A stretch of DNA of 64,000 nucleotides from Acholoe squamosa (taxonomy: Eukaryota; Annelida; Polychaeta; Phyllodocida; Polynoidae): assembly GCA_949317995.1 (NCBI GenBank), contig OX439050.1, positions 620,001-684,000 on the forward strand, given 5' to 3'. Below the pieces are notes generated by a model. It saw only the letters and a program-made list of their open reading frames with translations. It was not told the origin of the DNA and ran no database searches. The position numbers and the translations under genes were made by a program. Positions 29,327 to 41,406 of the stretch are shown here, in pieces; the stretch's first letter is position 1, and every line of letters begins with the position of its first letter.

Positions 29327-30780
29327 CAGCTGATTGAGGAGTTGATGGGAATTTAGAAATGACCAAAAGGACACTTCAAATGAGATAAAGTCTATAAAAA
29401 TGCCTGATTTGAGCATTTCATGGGGAATTTTGAAATGGCCAAAAGTATGGTTCAAGTGAGATGATATGTGTGAAAACAGCTTATTTGAGGAGTTGATTGT
29501 GAATTCTGAAATGGTCCAAAAGCAGCCTTTATTTCAGTAGAAGTACACTGGCCAAGTGGAATGAAGTTTGTGAAAACACCTGATTTGAGGAGTTGATGGG
29601 GAATTTAGAAATGGCCAAAAGTATGCTTCAAGTGAGATGAAGTCTATAAAAATGCCTGATTTGAGGAGTTCATGGGGAATTTTGAAATGGCCAAAAGTAT
29701 GGTTCAAGTGAGATGATGTGTGTGAAAACAGCTTATTTGAGGAGTTGATTGTGAATTTTGAAATGGTCCAAAAGCAGCCTTCATTTCAGTAGAAGTACAC
29801 TGGCCAAGTAAAAAGAAGTTTGTGAAAACACCTGATTTAAGGAGTTGATGCGGAATTTAGAAATGGCCAAAAGTATGCTTCAAGTGAGATGAAGTCTGTG
29901 AAAACAGCTGATTTGAGGAGTTGATGGGGAATTTAGAAATGGCCAAAAGTATGCTTCAAGTGAGATGAAGTCTGTGAAAACAGCTGATTTGAGGAGTTGA
30001 TGGGGAATTTAGAAATGGCCAAAGTATGCTTCAAGTGAGATGAAGTCTGTGAAAACAGCTGATTTGAGGAGTTGATGGGAATTTAGAAATGACCAAAAGG
30101 ACACTTCAAATGAGATGAAGTCTGTGAAAACAGCTGAATTGAGGAGTTGATGGGGAATTTAGAAATGGCCAAAAGTATGCTTCAAGTGAGATGAAGTCCG
30201 TGAAAACAGCTGATTTGAGGAGTTAATGGGGAATTTAGAAATGGCCGAAAGTATGCTTCAAGTGAGATGAAGTCTGTAAAATGCCTGATTTGAGGAGTTC
30301 ATGGGGAATTTTGAAATGGCCAAAAGTATGCTTAAGTGAGATGAAGTGTGTGCAAACAGTTCATTTAAAGAGTTGATTGGGAATTCTGAAATGGCCCTAA
30401 AGCAGCCTTTCGTCCACTTATGTCCCACTGGCCAATTGGGATTAAGTCTGAAAACAGCTCAATTGAGGAGTTGATGGGAATTTAGAAATGACCAAAAGGA
30501 CAATTCAAATAAGATGAAGTCTGTGAAAACAGCTGATTTGAGGAGTTGATGGGGAATTCTGAAATGGCCCAAAAAGCAGCCTTTCTTCCAGTAGAAGTCC
30601 AATGGCCAATTGGGATAAAGTCTGTGAAAACAGCTGAATTAAGGAGTTGATGGGGAAGTTTAAATGTACCAAAACACCTTTCTTCCAGTCATTGTCCCAC
30701 TGGCCAAGTTGGATGAAGTCATTGGATTTGAGCTGAAATGTAAAGTTAATGGAAGTTCCCAAGGCTACTTGAAAGTACAT
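29327..30780. repeat. Satellite array, orientation 1, continued
   Basis: Continues the interrupted monomer after the solo LTR. It ends with a diverged unit at 30651-30780, whose inverted copy is at about 32095-32215. Confidence 0.93.
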
Positions 30781-31530
30781 GTAGTCCACTCCCCAAATCA
30801 GATGAAACAAGATCTCATTTTGCTCCCAAACTCAAAGTACCAGATCAAATATCTCAATTGGATTGGGGAGGATTCAAGTTTCCATGCAAAGCCTAATGGA
30901 ATTTGGATGAACATAAAATAGCCAAAGCAAATAAGAGTCGATCCTACCACATATGAAGGAAACAGCCAGTGAAAGGAGCTTCGTGACGTACACCTAACCA
31001 GCCCGAACCCTCCACAGCGGACCGACTACCCTGGCTCTCCCGAGGCACCGGATATACAAAAAAATAAAAATAGCGCATAAGCACTCAAAGGTGTATATCC
31101 TCACGGTGCTACATTGTGTACATACACGATGCAGGCCTGATCATTAAAGAGTGCTTGAATCACTCTAGACCCACGGGTGCTCAAGAAATAAAGCACAACA
31201 AAAGGCAACTCCTCTTGACGAGGTGTTCAAACAAGGCTGTGAAAAAGGGAAATCATAAATACGATGCCAGTGGCCCCACCCTCGCCACTGACTGTCACAA
31301 CCAACCAAGCGCAGAGGCCTGCTATGTTGCGTCCACTGTACCGGGCCGAGGTTACTTGCATCTGCCAGCAATTCGCCTTTGGATGCTTCACCCCACTAGA
31401 AATTTAGACAAAAATGGCTGAAAGTGTTCTTTATCTCAAAAAAAAATTCCAGTGGCCCCACCCTTGCCACTGGCTGTCGCAACCAACCAAGCGCACAGGC
31501 CTGCTATGTTGCGCCCACTGTACATACCTG
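30781..31530 (-). repeat. Moderately repeated unit X, inverted copy
   Basis: On the minus strand this matches the units at 51061-52800. It includes two copies of the hairpin module CCAGTGGC...GCCACTGG (around 31276-31290 and 31450-31470). No coding potential or transposon terminus is recognised. Confidence 0.75.
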
Positions 31531-31620
31531 ACAGCTGAAAAGGAAGGTAGTTGATTAGACATACATCAATAATCACAGTAGATGCATCATCAATGACACT
31601 GAGACAATGGGTTAGTAGCA

Positions 31621-31663
<43 letters not shown>

Positions 31664-32094
31664 GTGTCCTGACAAAAGATGGCCAATCGAATGTCAGAAC
31701 CATAATAAGTCTCGATTGCCCGACTTAGGTCAATGTGCCAAACCTGAATCAAGAAGCTCTTTGCCTCGGGAAAACACAGAGCAACTTCCACAGTTGACCC
31801 AGTCCTGCCCCGGGAAAACAGGACCAAGTCTAGGTCGATTAAGTTTCAGAGCTTGTCACAACTGTCCAAAGTTGAACACTCAAGGTGTGAATGGCCCCTA
31901 ATGAACTAACTTGGCAGTTAAGATGCATTTATTTCGTATTTATGATGTATTAATGATGTAGATATGATGTACTTATGATGTACTTATGATGTTATTATGA
32001 TGTATTAGGGGCTGAATGGTTAGGTGTTGAATGGAAAGTGCTGGATGGTCAGTGGCTGGATGGCTGGGGGCTGAAAGGCCAGAAACCCTTTTAA
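31531..32094. other. Spacer of the inverted duplication; CA microsatellite and short repeats
   Basis: Holds a perfect CA repeat of about 40 bp (31623-31662), a run of ATGATGTA-like short repeats (31925-32005) and GGCTGAATGG-type repeats. I see no gene. Confidence 0.7.
31623..31662. repeat. (CA)n microsatellite
   Basis: About 20 uninterrupted CA units. Confidence 0.98.
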
Positions 32095-33572
32095 GTACAC
32101 TTGGGAACTTCCATCAACTTCAGATTTCAGCTAAAATCCAGTGACTTCATCCAACTTGGCCAGTGGGACAAGGACTGGAAGAAAGGTGTTTTGGGACATT
32201 TAAACTTCCCCATCAACTCCTTAATTCAGCTGCTTTCACAGACTTCATCCCAATTGGCTAGTGGACTTCTACTGGAAGAAAGGCTGCTTTTTGGGCCATT
32301 TCAGAATTGCCCATCAACTCCTCAAATCAGCTGTTTTCACAGACTTCATCTTATTTGAATTGTCCTTTTGGTCATTTCTAAATTCCCATCAACTCCTCAA
32401 TTGAGCTGTTTTCAGACTTAATCCCAATTGGCCAGTGGGACATAAGTGGCCGAAAGGCTGCTTTTGGGCCATTTCAGAATTCCCAATCAACTCCTCAATT
32501 AAGCTGTTTGCACACACTTCATCTCATTTAAGCATACTTTTGGCCATTTCAAAATTCCCCATGAACTCCTCAAATCAGGCATTTTACAGACTTCATCTCA
32601 CTTGAAGCATACTTTTGGCCATTTCTAAATTCCCCATCAACTCCTCAAATCAGGTGTTTTCACAAACTTCATCCCACTTGGCCAGTGGGGCATAAATGGA
32701 AGAAATGCTGTTTTGGGGCCATTTCAAATGCCCCATCAATTCCTCAATTCAGCTGTTTTCACAGACCTCACCCCCTTTGACCAGTGGACATCTAGTGAAA
32801 GAAAGGGTGTTTTAAACCATTTCAGACTTCCCCATCAACTCCTCAATTCAGCTGTTTTCACAGACTTCATCTCATTTGAAGTGTCCTTTTGGTCATTCCT
32901 AATTTCCCATCAACTCCTCATTTCAGCTGCTTTCACAGACTTCATCCCAATTGGCCAATGGGACATAAATGGAAAGAAGGCTGCTTTTGGGCCATTTCAG
33001 AATTCCCCATCAACTCCTCAAATCAGCTGTTTTCACAGACTTCATCTTACTTGAAGCATACTTTTGGCCATTTCTAAATTCCCCATCAACTCCTCAAATC
33101 AGCTGTTTTCACAGACTCAATCTCATTTGAAGCTTACTTGAAGCATACTTTTGGCCATTTCTAAATACCCCATCAACTCCTCAAATCAGCTGTTTTCACA
33201 GACTTCATCTCACTTGAAGCATTCTTTTGGCCATTTCTAAATTCTCAATCAACTCCTCAAATAAACTGTTTGCACACACTTCATCTTACTTAAGCATACT
33301 TTTGGCCATTTCAAAATTCCCCATGAACTCCTGAAATCAGGCATTTTACAGACTTCATCTCACTTGAAGCATACTTTTGGCCATTTCTAAATTCCCCATC
33401 AACTCCTCAAATCACCTGTTTTCACAGACTTCATCTCACTTGAAGCATATTTTTTGGGCATTTCTAAATTCCCATCAAATCCTCAAATCAGGTGTTTTTC
33501 ACAAACTTCATCCCACTTGGCCAGTGGGGCATAAATGGAAGAAATGCTGTTTTGGGGCCATTTCAAATGCCC
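32095..33572. repeat. Satellite array, orientation 2 (inverted relative to 25209-30780)
   Basis: Reverse complement of the left array. Its first 600 bp are colinear with 30780 running backward, including rare variants, so it is an inverted duplication, not just the same monomer. It is interrupted at 33572 by element B. Confidence 0.95.
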
Positions 33573-33936
33573 TGTAATGGTTCGTATTGACTTATATGTT
33601 GGGTGGCTCTTTTGCTCGCTTACCACTAGATATACCAACACAACACGAGTAGTTCGGGTTGGGCAAAGCCCCAGAAACCCCTACCTCTCGGGTAGGACTT
33701 TATTCAACTTGGTCAGTAGCTTATGTTGAGCGTCTGGACTGGACCAGGTCCAGTCTCCTTCTGCCGCTCGCCCGGCTTCTTAGTAGAAGCTGGACGCGAG
33801 GCATGGTGCTGCCCCCTCTTGTACCAACGAGGTATAGCAAGGCGACACCTAGCTGGCATAGAAGGAACAAGCACCACACGAACACGTCTCTCGGATGAAC
33901 GGCACTAATATATATACGACGATACCGGCCCCTACA
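33573..33936 (-). repeat. Element B 3' LTR (364 bp)
   Basis: On the minus strand it begins TGTAGGGGCCGG and ends CATTACA. A TATATATA box lies near 33916-33906 and AATAAA at 33704-33699. It contains 80 bp absent from the 5' LTR. A purine-rich tract (AGTGGGGGTGG) at 33947-33937 precedes it and is the likely polypurine tract. Confidence 0.93.
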
Positions 33937-34550
33937 CCACCCCCACTAGACTATACCTAGGGTTGGGTGTAATTAACAAATACCTATTGTTAACTTTATA
34001 CAGTAATATTATACATAAATAGGTAAGTCTATATATACAGTTCGTATAGAATATAGAACCTTAAGGGGCATTATAAATAATATGTACATAATGAGGCATC
34101 GTCGCATATAACCCGAAGTAACTAACCGACCCGAGGTGGGGTAGATAACCCGAGAAAAATTTTGTTTGTTTTAATTATAAGAATATAAATATGATATAAA
34201 AATAGAGTTATACAAAATAGTAATACTGATAAGTATAGGCGTCCTACCAGGGTAGCAGGATCGCCCTTACAATATACCGGACTTCCGGCGAATCTGGAAC
34301 GACTGGTTTCTGCAGCACCACCCGGCGACATGTGTGTGGTGGCAAGCCACGTTGCTGTTATGTTGTGCCCTGATGAAGATGGGAAGATGGAGCCCCGGTT
34401 AGGTATGGTAATCCTTTTGGTCTTTCGGGTTAGCGTCCATCTTCACTGCAGGTTCCGTCCCAGATTAACGAGTCCAGCGTAAGGATCAGTGCCTCTGGCA
34501 TATTAAATGCTTTTACCCTCGGGTACGAAGAGACACCATCAGATGGACAC
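33937..34550. other. Element B 3' non-coding region
   Basis: About 610 bp, AT-rich in the middle (33960-34230), between ORF3 and the 3' LTR. Apart from the polypurine tract at its left edge I see no gene or motif. Confidence 0.6.
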
Positions 34551-35456
34551 TTAGAGATCTTCCGGATCCGTGTCCATCTTCTCAGCCGACTCCACTGAGG
34601 CGGATGGAGCCGAGCTGCTGCAACTGCTCACAGAGAGCAGCGTGGAAGCCTCACTGGGCGTGTCGCTCCCCAGGCTCAAAGCGCTCATCACCGCGGATGG
34701 ACTGTCCAGTGCCTCAGATGCAGGTAGAGCAACCGTGGCAGCTGGGGCAGTCCGGGCGAAAAGAGCAGCCGGGAGTGGGGGAGCAGCCGGAACCGGCGGA
34801 GCAGCCGGAACCGGCGGAGCAGCCGGAACCGGCGGAGCAGCCGGGACCGGTGGAGCCGCCAGAACTGGTGGAGCAGCCGGGACTGGTGGAGCATCCAGGA
34901 TGAAGATTAGGGACGACGGAAGGCCGTCCCACTCCTCTAGGTGTTTCCCGAATGCCAGGAAGAATTTGAGGTCAGGCTCCTTGTACCTGTGAATGTACTC
35001 GGCGTTCTCAGCACGGTGGAACTCCTTAAGCTTTTCAGCTTCCATCTGCTGACGCCGGCAGGATTCGAGAGCCTCCTCGACTTTCTTCCTTTCCAGCTGC
35101 CTGATCTTCTCTTCCTCCCTCCTCTGGATTTCGTAAACCAGATTGAAGGTGGCTTCAGTCATTACAGGCCAGTAGTCGACCGACTTCTGGCGGTGCAATG
35201 CCTGCCATTCCGCCATCAGGTCGTTCTGGATCTGAGCCGTTTGGACATCGCGGTGGTCAACAAACGTGTTCGGATCCTGAAGACCTGACAGAGTTCCGGA
35301 GATTAGCTCCATAACGGGCACCCGAGGGGCCGTTGGTGGAGCTATCACTGGTGGGGGCGCGGCGGCCTCCACTGAGGCAGGCGGGGTGCCTGCTGGAGGA
35401 GCAGACGGGCCCTCAACCGTGATACCACCTCGACCTCGGCCACCACCCGGGGAAGC
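34551..35456 (-). pseudogene. Element B ORF3, C-terminal fragment (after TGA)
   Basis: Same frame as the upstream fragment, beyond the TGA at 35459-35457. It starts with Gly/Arg-rich sequence (GGGRGRGG), then an Ala/Pro-rich part, a charged coiled coil (around 35180-34980) and KFFLAFGKHLEEW, which resembles EFFRVFGVQLSEW of element A ORF3. A tandem coding repeat of Pro-Ala-Ala-Pro type follows (34790-34900, about 18-bp units), then an acidic Ser-rich end. Confidence 0.75.
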
Positions 35457-37067
35457 TCAGGTGGACTCCAGCCCACCACGGCCTCTACCACGGGGCTTGG
35501 TCCGGCCCAGGAAGGTGAGGACCTGCGACTCGGGTCCAGCCTGTCCCATAGCAGGGAACTTCGCCGCGTACTCACTATACGTAGGGCGCTTGCCGGAAGA
35601 TCCCTCTCCAGCCCACCAAGATGAATACCCGGATGGGGGAGCGAAGAGTTCGCCCCAATCATCCTGGCTGCCAGAGGCTTCGCCCAGGCGTTGTTCCGCG
35701 GGTGCAGGTGTAGAAGTAGTGGCCGGGGTGGCCGCCTGGCTAACTGTCCTATGGGCCTGGTTGCTAGGCATATCCAGAGCCGAGACCTGTTGTCCCGACT
35801 CGCGACGATCAGCTGGGTTGGCTGGTCTTGGCTGGTCCTTGTTACCCGAAGGGCTTACGGACCGGTCTGCTCGGGTCCTTTTGGAAGCACCAGTAGCCGT
35901 GGCTGTGCCTCCGTTAGGACCCTTAGAGCGGGCTTTGGCCTTCTCCCGTTTATCATCTCCTCTCCACTTCTTTACTTTCAGGTGCACCTCACTGGGCATC
36001 CCGAACTTTGTGGAGGAGAAGTTGATCTGGAAGAAGGTCAACAAGTTGCCACTCTTCCACGAGCAGAATCCGGTCTCGAATGCCTGTTCCTTTATATCCT
36101 TTACGCTCAACGAGGCCCAGTTAGCTAGGAGCTCGTTGAAGCACTTGATGGCCCGCTTCCTCGTCTTCTCCAGGCCGATACCATGGGCTTTCTGCAAGTG
36201 CAGAGCCATGTCTCGGCGCCGGTGAGTGTTGAACGAGCCATCACATAACTTGCTCGGACGGTCTCCGAGCACGCACATCATCACAGGTTTGTGGTGCATG
36301 TGATGCTCCACTATGTGCCGAGCGAAGCGGGGCTTCGTCTCGAACACCTTTTCACCCGTGAGAGCCAGCTGGCACGACTCGAATGGGCACCTTCGGCAGT
36401 TGCCGGTTGGTCCCCATTGGGTCATCGCCCACTGGACTTTTGTCCGGGCCTCATAACTGTAGATAGACCCCAATTTGGATTTCAGCTGGTCAATCCAAAT
36501 GAGGTAAAATTTACCTACTGGCGTATCAGAGGGGCCGGATTTCATCCACTCCTCGTCATCACTATCACCGTCCTTATTGACGGCGCCCGGACACATGTAG
36601 TGGACCGTGTCATAGGCACAGTCCGCGAAGCAGCGGGGAGTCCGTTCCTTGAACCCCTCGGCTGCATTCTTCCACATCCACTTCTGATTGTCGTCCTTTG
36701 GGACATCCATGGTCATTTCTTCCCACATTGTCACTGACTCCAAATCAGATTTGGCTGACTCGGGCAGCTCTGGGTCGCTTTCGCTTCCCTCACTGTCCGT
36801 GTAGATGCCTGCTCCCCTACGGCTGGCTCGGCTGGTGGTGGTAGTACCAGCCGGGGCCTTGGTAGAAGACTTGGCGCCTGTCCCGCTGGTGCTGGCAGTG
36901 GAAGCTGCAGTAACCGAGGTGGCTACCTTGGTGGTTGTGGTGGTGGAGGCGGGCGCCTTCGGTTTGCCCTTGCCCCTCGGCTTGGTGGGGGGTGTGGGCT
37001 CTGCCGGAGACGCTTTCGCTCCATTTTTCTTTTTCCGGCGCTGAACCTTGGGTGGCTGCGCCGGCAC
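35457..37067 (-). pseudogene. Element B ORF3, central fragment with C2H2-like fingers
   Basis: This frame has no ATG near its upstream end and is -1 relative to the fragment before it. It begins Lys/Pro/Thr-rich and contains KDGDSDDEEW. It then has C-X4-C-X18-H (CPFESC, near 36390), the same spacing as in element A, and a second C-X9-C-X14-H-X4-H. It ends at a TGA at 35459-35457, after which the frame stays open into the next fragment. The fingers are intact, so the break is recent or the fragment is still constrained; sequence alone cannot decide. Confidence 0.78.
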
Positions 37068-38062
37068 CTCAGGACTGGAATCCTGTCCTCCATTCGAGGG
37101 CTCCTCCTACCGCTGACCGGGGAGTCAGAGTCGGAAGAGACCTTAGATTTACTTTGGGCCTGCTGTTTGCGGTGGGCCCGACGAGCTGCGGTAAGCTGCT
37201 TCTGCTGTTTGGCGAGCTTGGCTCGCTTGGCTTCAACAGCAGCCTGCTGACGCGAGATGTCCTCTTCCGAGATCTCGCCAGGCGCCTCCGGAATGTCGGT
37301 ACCCGGTTCCGCCTCGGTCGTGGACCTCTCGATGGCGATCCTCACGTCTTCAGCCTCCAGGTCACTCTCGGTGAGAGGACCCTTTGGTGCAGGTTTATGG
37401 GTCAATCGCTTGACCCGGCCGGTTTCCACCGAAGAGAGGGTTACCGTAGAGTCTGTCTCCATGTCGGACTCAGACTCTCTTAACTCCGCGGCCTTTCGGG
37501 TGATGCCTTTGGAGATCAGCACTGCTCGGGCCAAGCTCTCGTTGACCGCCATCTTCTCCCCCAACCTTTGATAGTTGCGGAGCCAAGAGACTGGCATACT
37601 GTCAGCCAACTTGTCACTGCACGAGTCCATAACCAGAGTCTTGAAGTCGTCTGGTATGGCCTCGGGCACGCCTGGTTTCGCCGCCAGCGGTCCGTATCCG
37701 AACATGGAGGCGTGCATGGGGATATAAGTCCCCCAGGAGGTGTATACTACACCGGCTTCGCAATCGACGTGTGCCATACGTTCGATGCGAGTCTTGAATC
37801 CCGGAGGATACAGGGGGATGTCCAAGACATCCATACTGCCACCCGAAGCTGCTACCGTAGACGCGGGCTCCGGGCGCGGTGGTGGTGGAGGTGGCATCCT
37901 CTCCCGGTCGGTGGCCTCGGCCATCGTCGAGAGCATCCGGGCTGCCTCCTCAGTAGAAGAGTCCATAGACTCCTCGACCCGAGACGGGACCTTCGGGTCC
38001 TCGCCTTCCTCCAACAGAACGTTGGCAGTTTGAGGCGCAGCGTCAATCGTCCCCTGTGCCAT
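36923..38062 (-). pseudogene. Element B ORF3, N-terminal fragment
   Basis: Starts at ATG 38062 in a good context (GCCATGG). It includes a Pro run, a folded-looking segment (about residues 85-190, with YPPGFKTRIERM and WLRNYQRLGEKM) and an Ala/Lys/Gln coiled coil followed by a Ser/Asp patch. The frame then drifts into low-complexity Arg/Pro sequence and stops at 36923. The finger-containing part lies in the -1 frame and overlaps it between 36923 and about 37118, so one frameshift separates them. Element A has no clear counterpart of the first 270 residues. Confidence 0.72.
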
Positions 38063-38571
38063 GGCACTGAGGGCGACTTCCAATTGGCAAATTGGAAGTT
38101 GGACTCCTCCCGAAGGATTCGTCCAACAAAAAGGGTTTAGTTAGAGCAAGCTAAATCGACAGCTAGGGGCTGTAAACCGCCAACACTAACTAGAGCGAAA
38201 ACGGGTGGCGTCTAACCACCACGAGTCCGCCCTAGTTATGACCAGTATGACGTCAGACCTCTCGTCTCGCGAGATCCCGCCATGGCTATCCGGTGACCTA
38301 GTTCCGCGCTTTCCCGCCGCACCCGCGGCGCCACCTAGCGAACTAGATCCGAACTAACATTCGACTCGACATGCGAGACGCGGCTTCTACCCGAGTGCTA
38401 TCGTCTGGAGCTTGGCGGTGTATACAACGCTTCAAAGCGAATGTACCGGTTAATCCGACCGCCACTCACGGGATACAGCTACCCGGGGAGGGCGCGTTCG
38501 GCATCTCCAGCCGTGGAACGTATGTTACCCGCCTACGGCGGACAACACGCAGCAGCTCGTTGTGTACTGAG
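38063..38571. other. Element B non-coding interval between pol and ORF3
   Basis: About 510 bp, GC-rich, with no supported ORF. It contains the CRE and CGCG-type motifs annotated separately. Confidence 0.55.
38248..38274 (-). promoter_or_regulatory. Putative ORF3 promoter motifs of element B (CRE and TCTCGCGAGA)
   Basis: TGACGTCA at 38248-38255 is a palindromic CRE. TCTCGCGAGA at 38265-38274 is the palindromic CGCG element known from TATA-less animal promoters. They lie about 190-210 bp upstream of the ORF3 ATG. Both are palindromes, so strand is taken from the gene they precede. Confidence 0.45.
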
Positions 38572-41406
38572 TTAGGTTACAGCAGACCTCAACCGGGGAC
38601 TGCGTCTAACGCCTTTGATTAGCCTCTTATTTTTCCCGGCTTTACGTACGGCCTTTTCTGGGTTCCGCTTAGCCACTGCGGGACCTTTCCCATACGTAAT
38701 GCCTTCACTCAGCGAGACATTTTTCCTTTTCTTACGATTAGGTCGTTTCCTGGCCTTCGTCTTCTTTTTCACCATAACCTCTTCTCCCGGCGTCTTTCTC
38801 GGCCGGCCTCTAGGGCGCTTCATTGGCACTACCATGCTCGGTCCGCTGGGGACAGATGCTGGTGGTTTGTAACCGAACTCCCTCTCCGCCTCTTCGCGTC
38901 CCTTCCAGGGCCGAAGTTTTCCGACATTCGTCTTCCATTTCCTACCAGTTAGGCAGTCTTCCATCATCACCGTAGACTCGGAGATGACGCGGATAATTTT
39001 AAACGGACCTTCCCAAGGCGTTACGAGCTTCAGCCGTTCTAGCGGCTCGTAGTACCTTAGTACTTTGTCCCCAACATTAAAACGAATTTGTTTAGCATTG
39101 GTGTCATAACCCACCTTCTGCCACTTCACACTCTTCAGCAGCTCTTTCCGAACGGCCTCGTATGCCTGTTTGAACCTATCCCTTAACGACTCCACAAACA
39201 ACACAGTGCAGGGCGCCTCCGGGTCTATCCCAACCACTCCATACACCAAGTCGGCGGGCATTATGATGTCCTCGCTGAACACTAGCATGTTTGGAGTGCA
39301 ATTAGTAGATGAATGGACAGTGTTGTTGTAGGCATGTACTACGAACTCGCACTGTTCATCCCAGTCGTCCTGGTGAGTATTGACCAGGGGCTTTAGCACT
39401 TGTATCAGGGTTCTGTTGAACCGCTCTACCTGCCCATCCGACTGTGGTCGGTATGGGTTTGTTCGGGTCTTACAGTTGGCTAGGTAATGGCACATTTCCT
39501 GCCAAAGCTCCGACTCGAACTCTCTTCCTTGGTCGCTGTGCATCATAAGGGGGACACCCAAATGCAGCACCCAGCCTTTCACAAACGCCTCCGCGCAAGT
39601 GGCGGCTTTGTGATTAGGAAGAGGGAACACCCGAGTGTACTTGGTATAATAGTCGGTTATGACCATCATGCAAGTATTGTCTCGGGGCGTTGTCTTAATT
39701 CCACTGATGATGTCCATCGCCACTCGAGCGAATCTGACACCAAACAATTCCTGGAATAAGGGTTGCTTACCCAGGCCGGGTCCCGGCTTGTTTTTACAAC
39801 AATCCGGGCAAGTGGCAATCCACCGGAGCAGGTCGCCTCTTATACCGGGCCAGTAGTAACGCCTTTGTAGGCGCTCTATGGACCTCCTCTTACCGAAATG
39901 GCCACTCGTTTGATGGCCATGGCAATAATACATGATATCCCTCCTCATCGGAGCGGGTATCACTATTTGTAACAGCCTACCGTTGGTGGGAGTCTTCCAC
40001 CTACATAGTATGCCATCTCGGATCTCTAGCTCAGTCCATTGAGCTAGCAATCGCCTCGCTTCCCTATCTTCTAGGGATACTAGCGGCCTTGCCGGTTTAA
40101 TACCTGACCGTAGGTATTCCATCATGCGCGCAGTGGTGGGATCCGACTGTTGGAACTTCTTGATGGTCTCCGGGGACCAATCGAGATAGCTACATACAGC
40201 CTCCTCCCAGGGGATACGGGGGGTGGTATAATTAAATACCAACCCGGCTACCACAGCATTGTGGTTTCCGCAGTCTTCACAAGTGGCATTTTGGCACCTT
40301 CGGATAGGTCGCCTCGACAAGGCATCCGCATTGATGTGTTTAGCACCGGGTCGGTGCTCTATTTGTTTATGCTCCAATCCGAATTCGGATAGATGAGCTA
40401 ACCATCGTCCAATCATCCCCTCGGCGTCCTTAAAGTTAAGGAGCCACCTAAGAGACGAATGGTCTGTTCTTAAAGTAAAGTCACTTCCCCAGAGGAAATG
40501 CTTAAACTTCTTCGTATACACCACCACCGCGAGAAGTTCCCGCTTGGTGGTACAGTAATTACGCTGGGTCTTGCTTAGCGTGTTGCTAGCAAATGCTATT
40601 GGGACTTCGACTCCCTCCTGGACCTGAGAGAGAGCTGCCCCAATTGCATCATTGCTCGCATCGGTGTCTAAGATGAAATGTCCCTCGGGAGTGGGATATT
40701 TCAACACGGGTGTATTCCTAAACAAATCTTTTATTTTATTAAAAGATTCTTCTTGCTCGCTGGTCCATGGGAATGGGTCCCGTGCCCTACCCGGGGTCCA
40801 GTGAGCTAAGCACTGCATGGGAAAGCTAACACGAGAGTAATTCGGTATGAAATCACGGTAATAGGAACAAAATCCTAGGAATGATCTCACCTCCTTAGCA
40901 CTCGTGGGTCTCTCCCAATTTTCTACAGCTTCCAATTTTTCCGGATCCGCGCTCACCCCGTTGGGGGTGATGATCCTTCCCAAGTATGTAATTGTCCTCT
41001 TAAACAAATTACATTTCTTGGGTTTCAGTTTAAGACCGTTTGATAGTATCCGATCGAGGACCAATTGCAGATTTGCATGGCATTCCTTGAACGACTTGCC
41101 GAACACGACCACGTCGTCCAAGTAGACCAAACATTTCTTCCACAAGAGGTCACTCAACAAGGATTCCATCATGGCCTCGAACGTAGCGGGGGCGTTACAC
41201 AATCCGAAGAGTAGGACATTGTACTCAAACAACCCCATATGACTGGAGAACGCTGTTTTCTCCATGTCATCAGGGTGCATCGGTATCTGCCAGTATCCGG
41301 ATTGTAAATCCAAGGTACAGAACCATTGGTTCCCGCCCAAGCTATCTAACGTCTCGTCTATCCTTGGTAGGGGATACGAGTTTTTCTTTGTCATACCGTT
41401 CAGTTT
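38572..41406 (-). pseudogene. pol: Element B Pol, C-terminal part: RT, RNase H, integrase, AT-hook tail
   Basis: Continues the RT frame after a TGA at 41409-41407. YLDDVVVFG lies near 41127. RNase H has LDTDASN near 40670. The integrase zinc domain has H-H and CPDCC, and the core has DQGREFES with an E in SDGQVERFN. A GPF module lies near 39020. The last 130 residues are basic, with RPRGRPRK (AT-hook) near 38800 and SPRL near the end. The frame is open, so only the upstream TGA and earlier lesions disable it. Confidence 0.92.

Noticed and set aside
30900-31100. SINE-type box A/box B promoter in unit X (GGGTTCGGGCTGG segment)
   Set aside because: Only a partial box B match, no box A at the right distance and no A-rich 3' tail.
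33565-33580. Clean target-site duplication around element B
   Set aside because: The left flank ATGCCC and right flank CCACC do not match beyond two or three bases; the site is too C-rich to decide.
34570-34992. Plus-strand open frames rich in Gly/Ala/Thr
   Set aside because: Antisense reading of the Pro/Ala coding repeat of ORF3 in element B.
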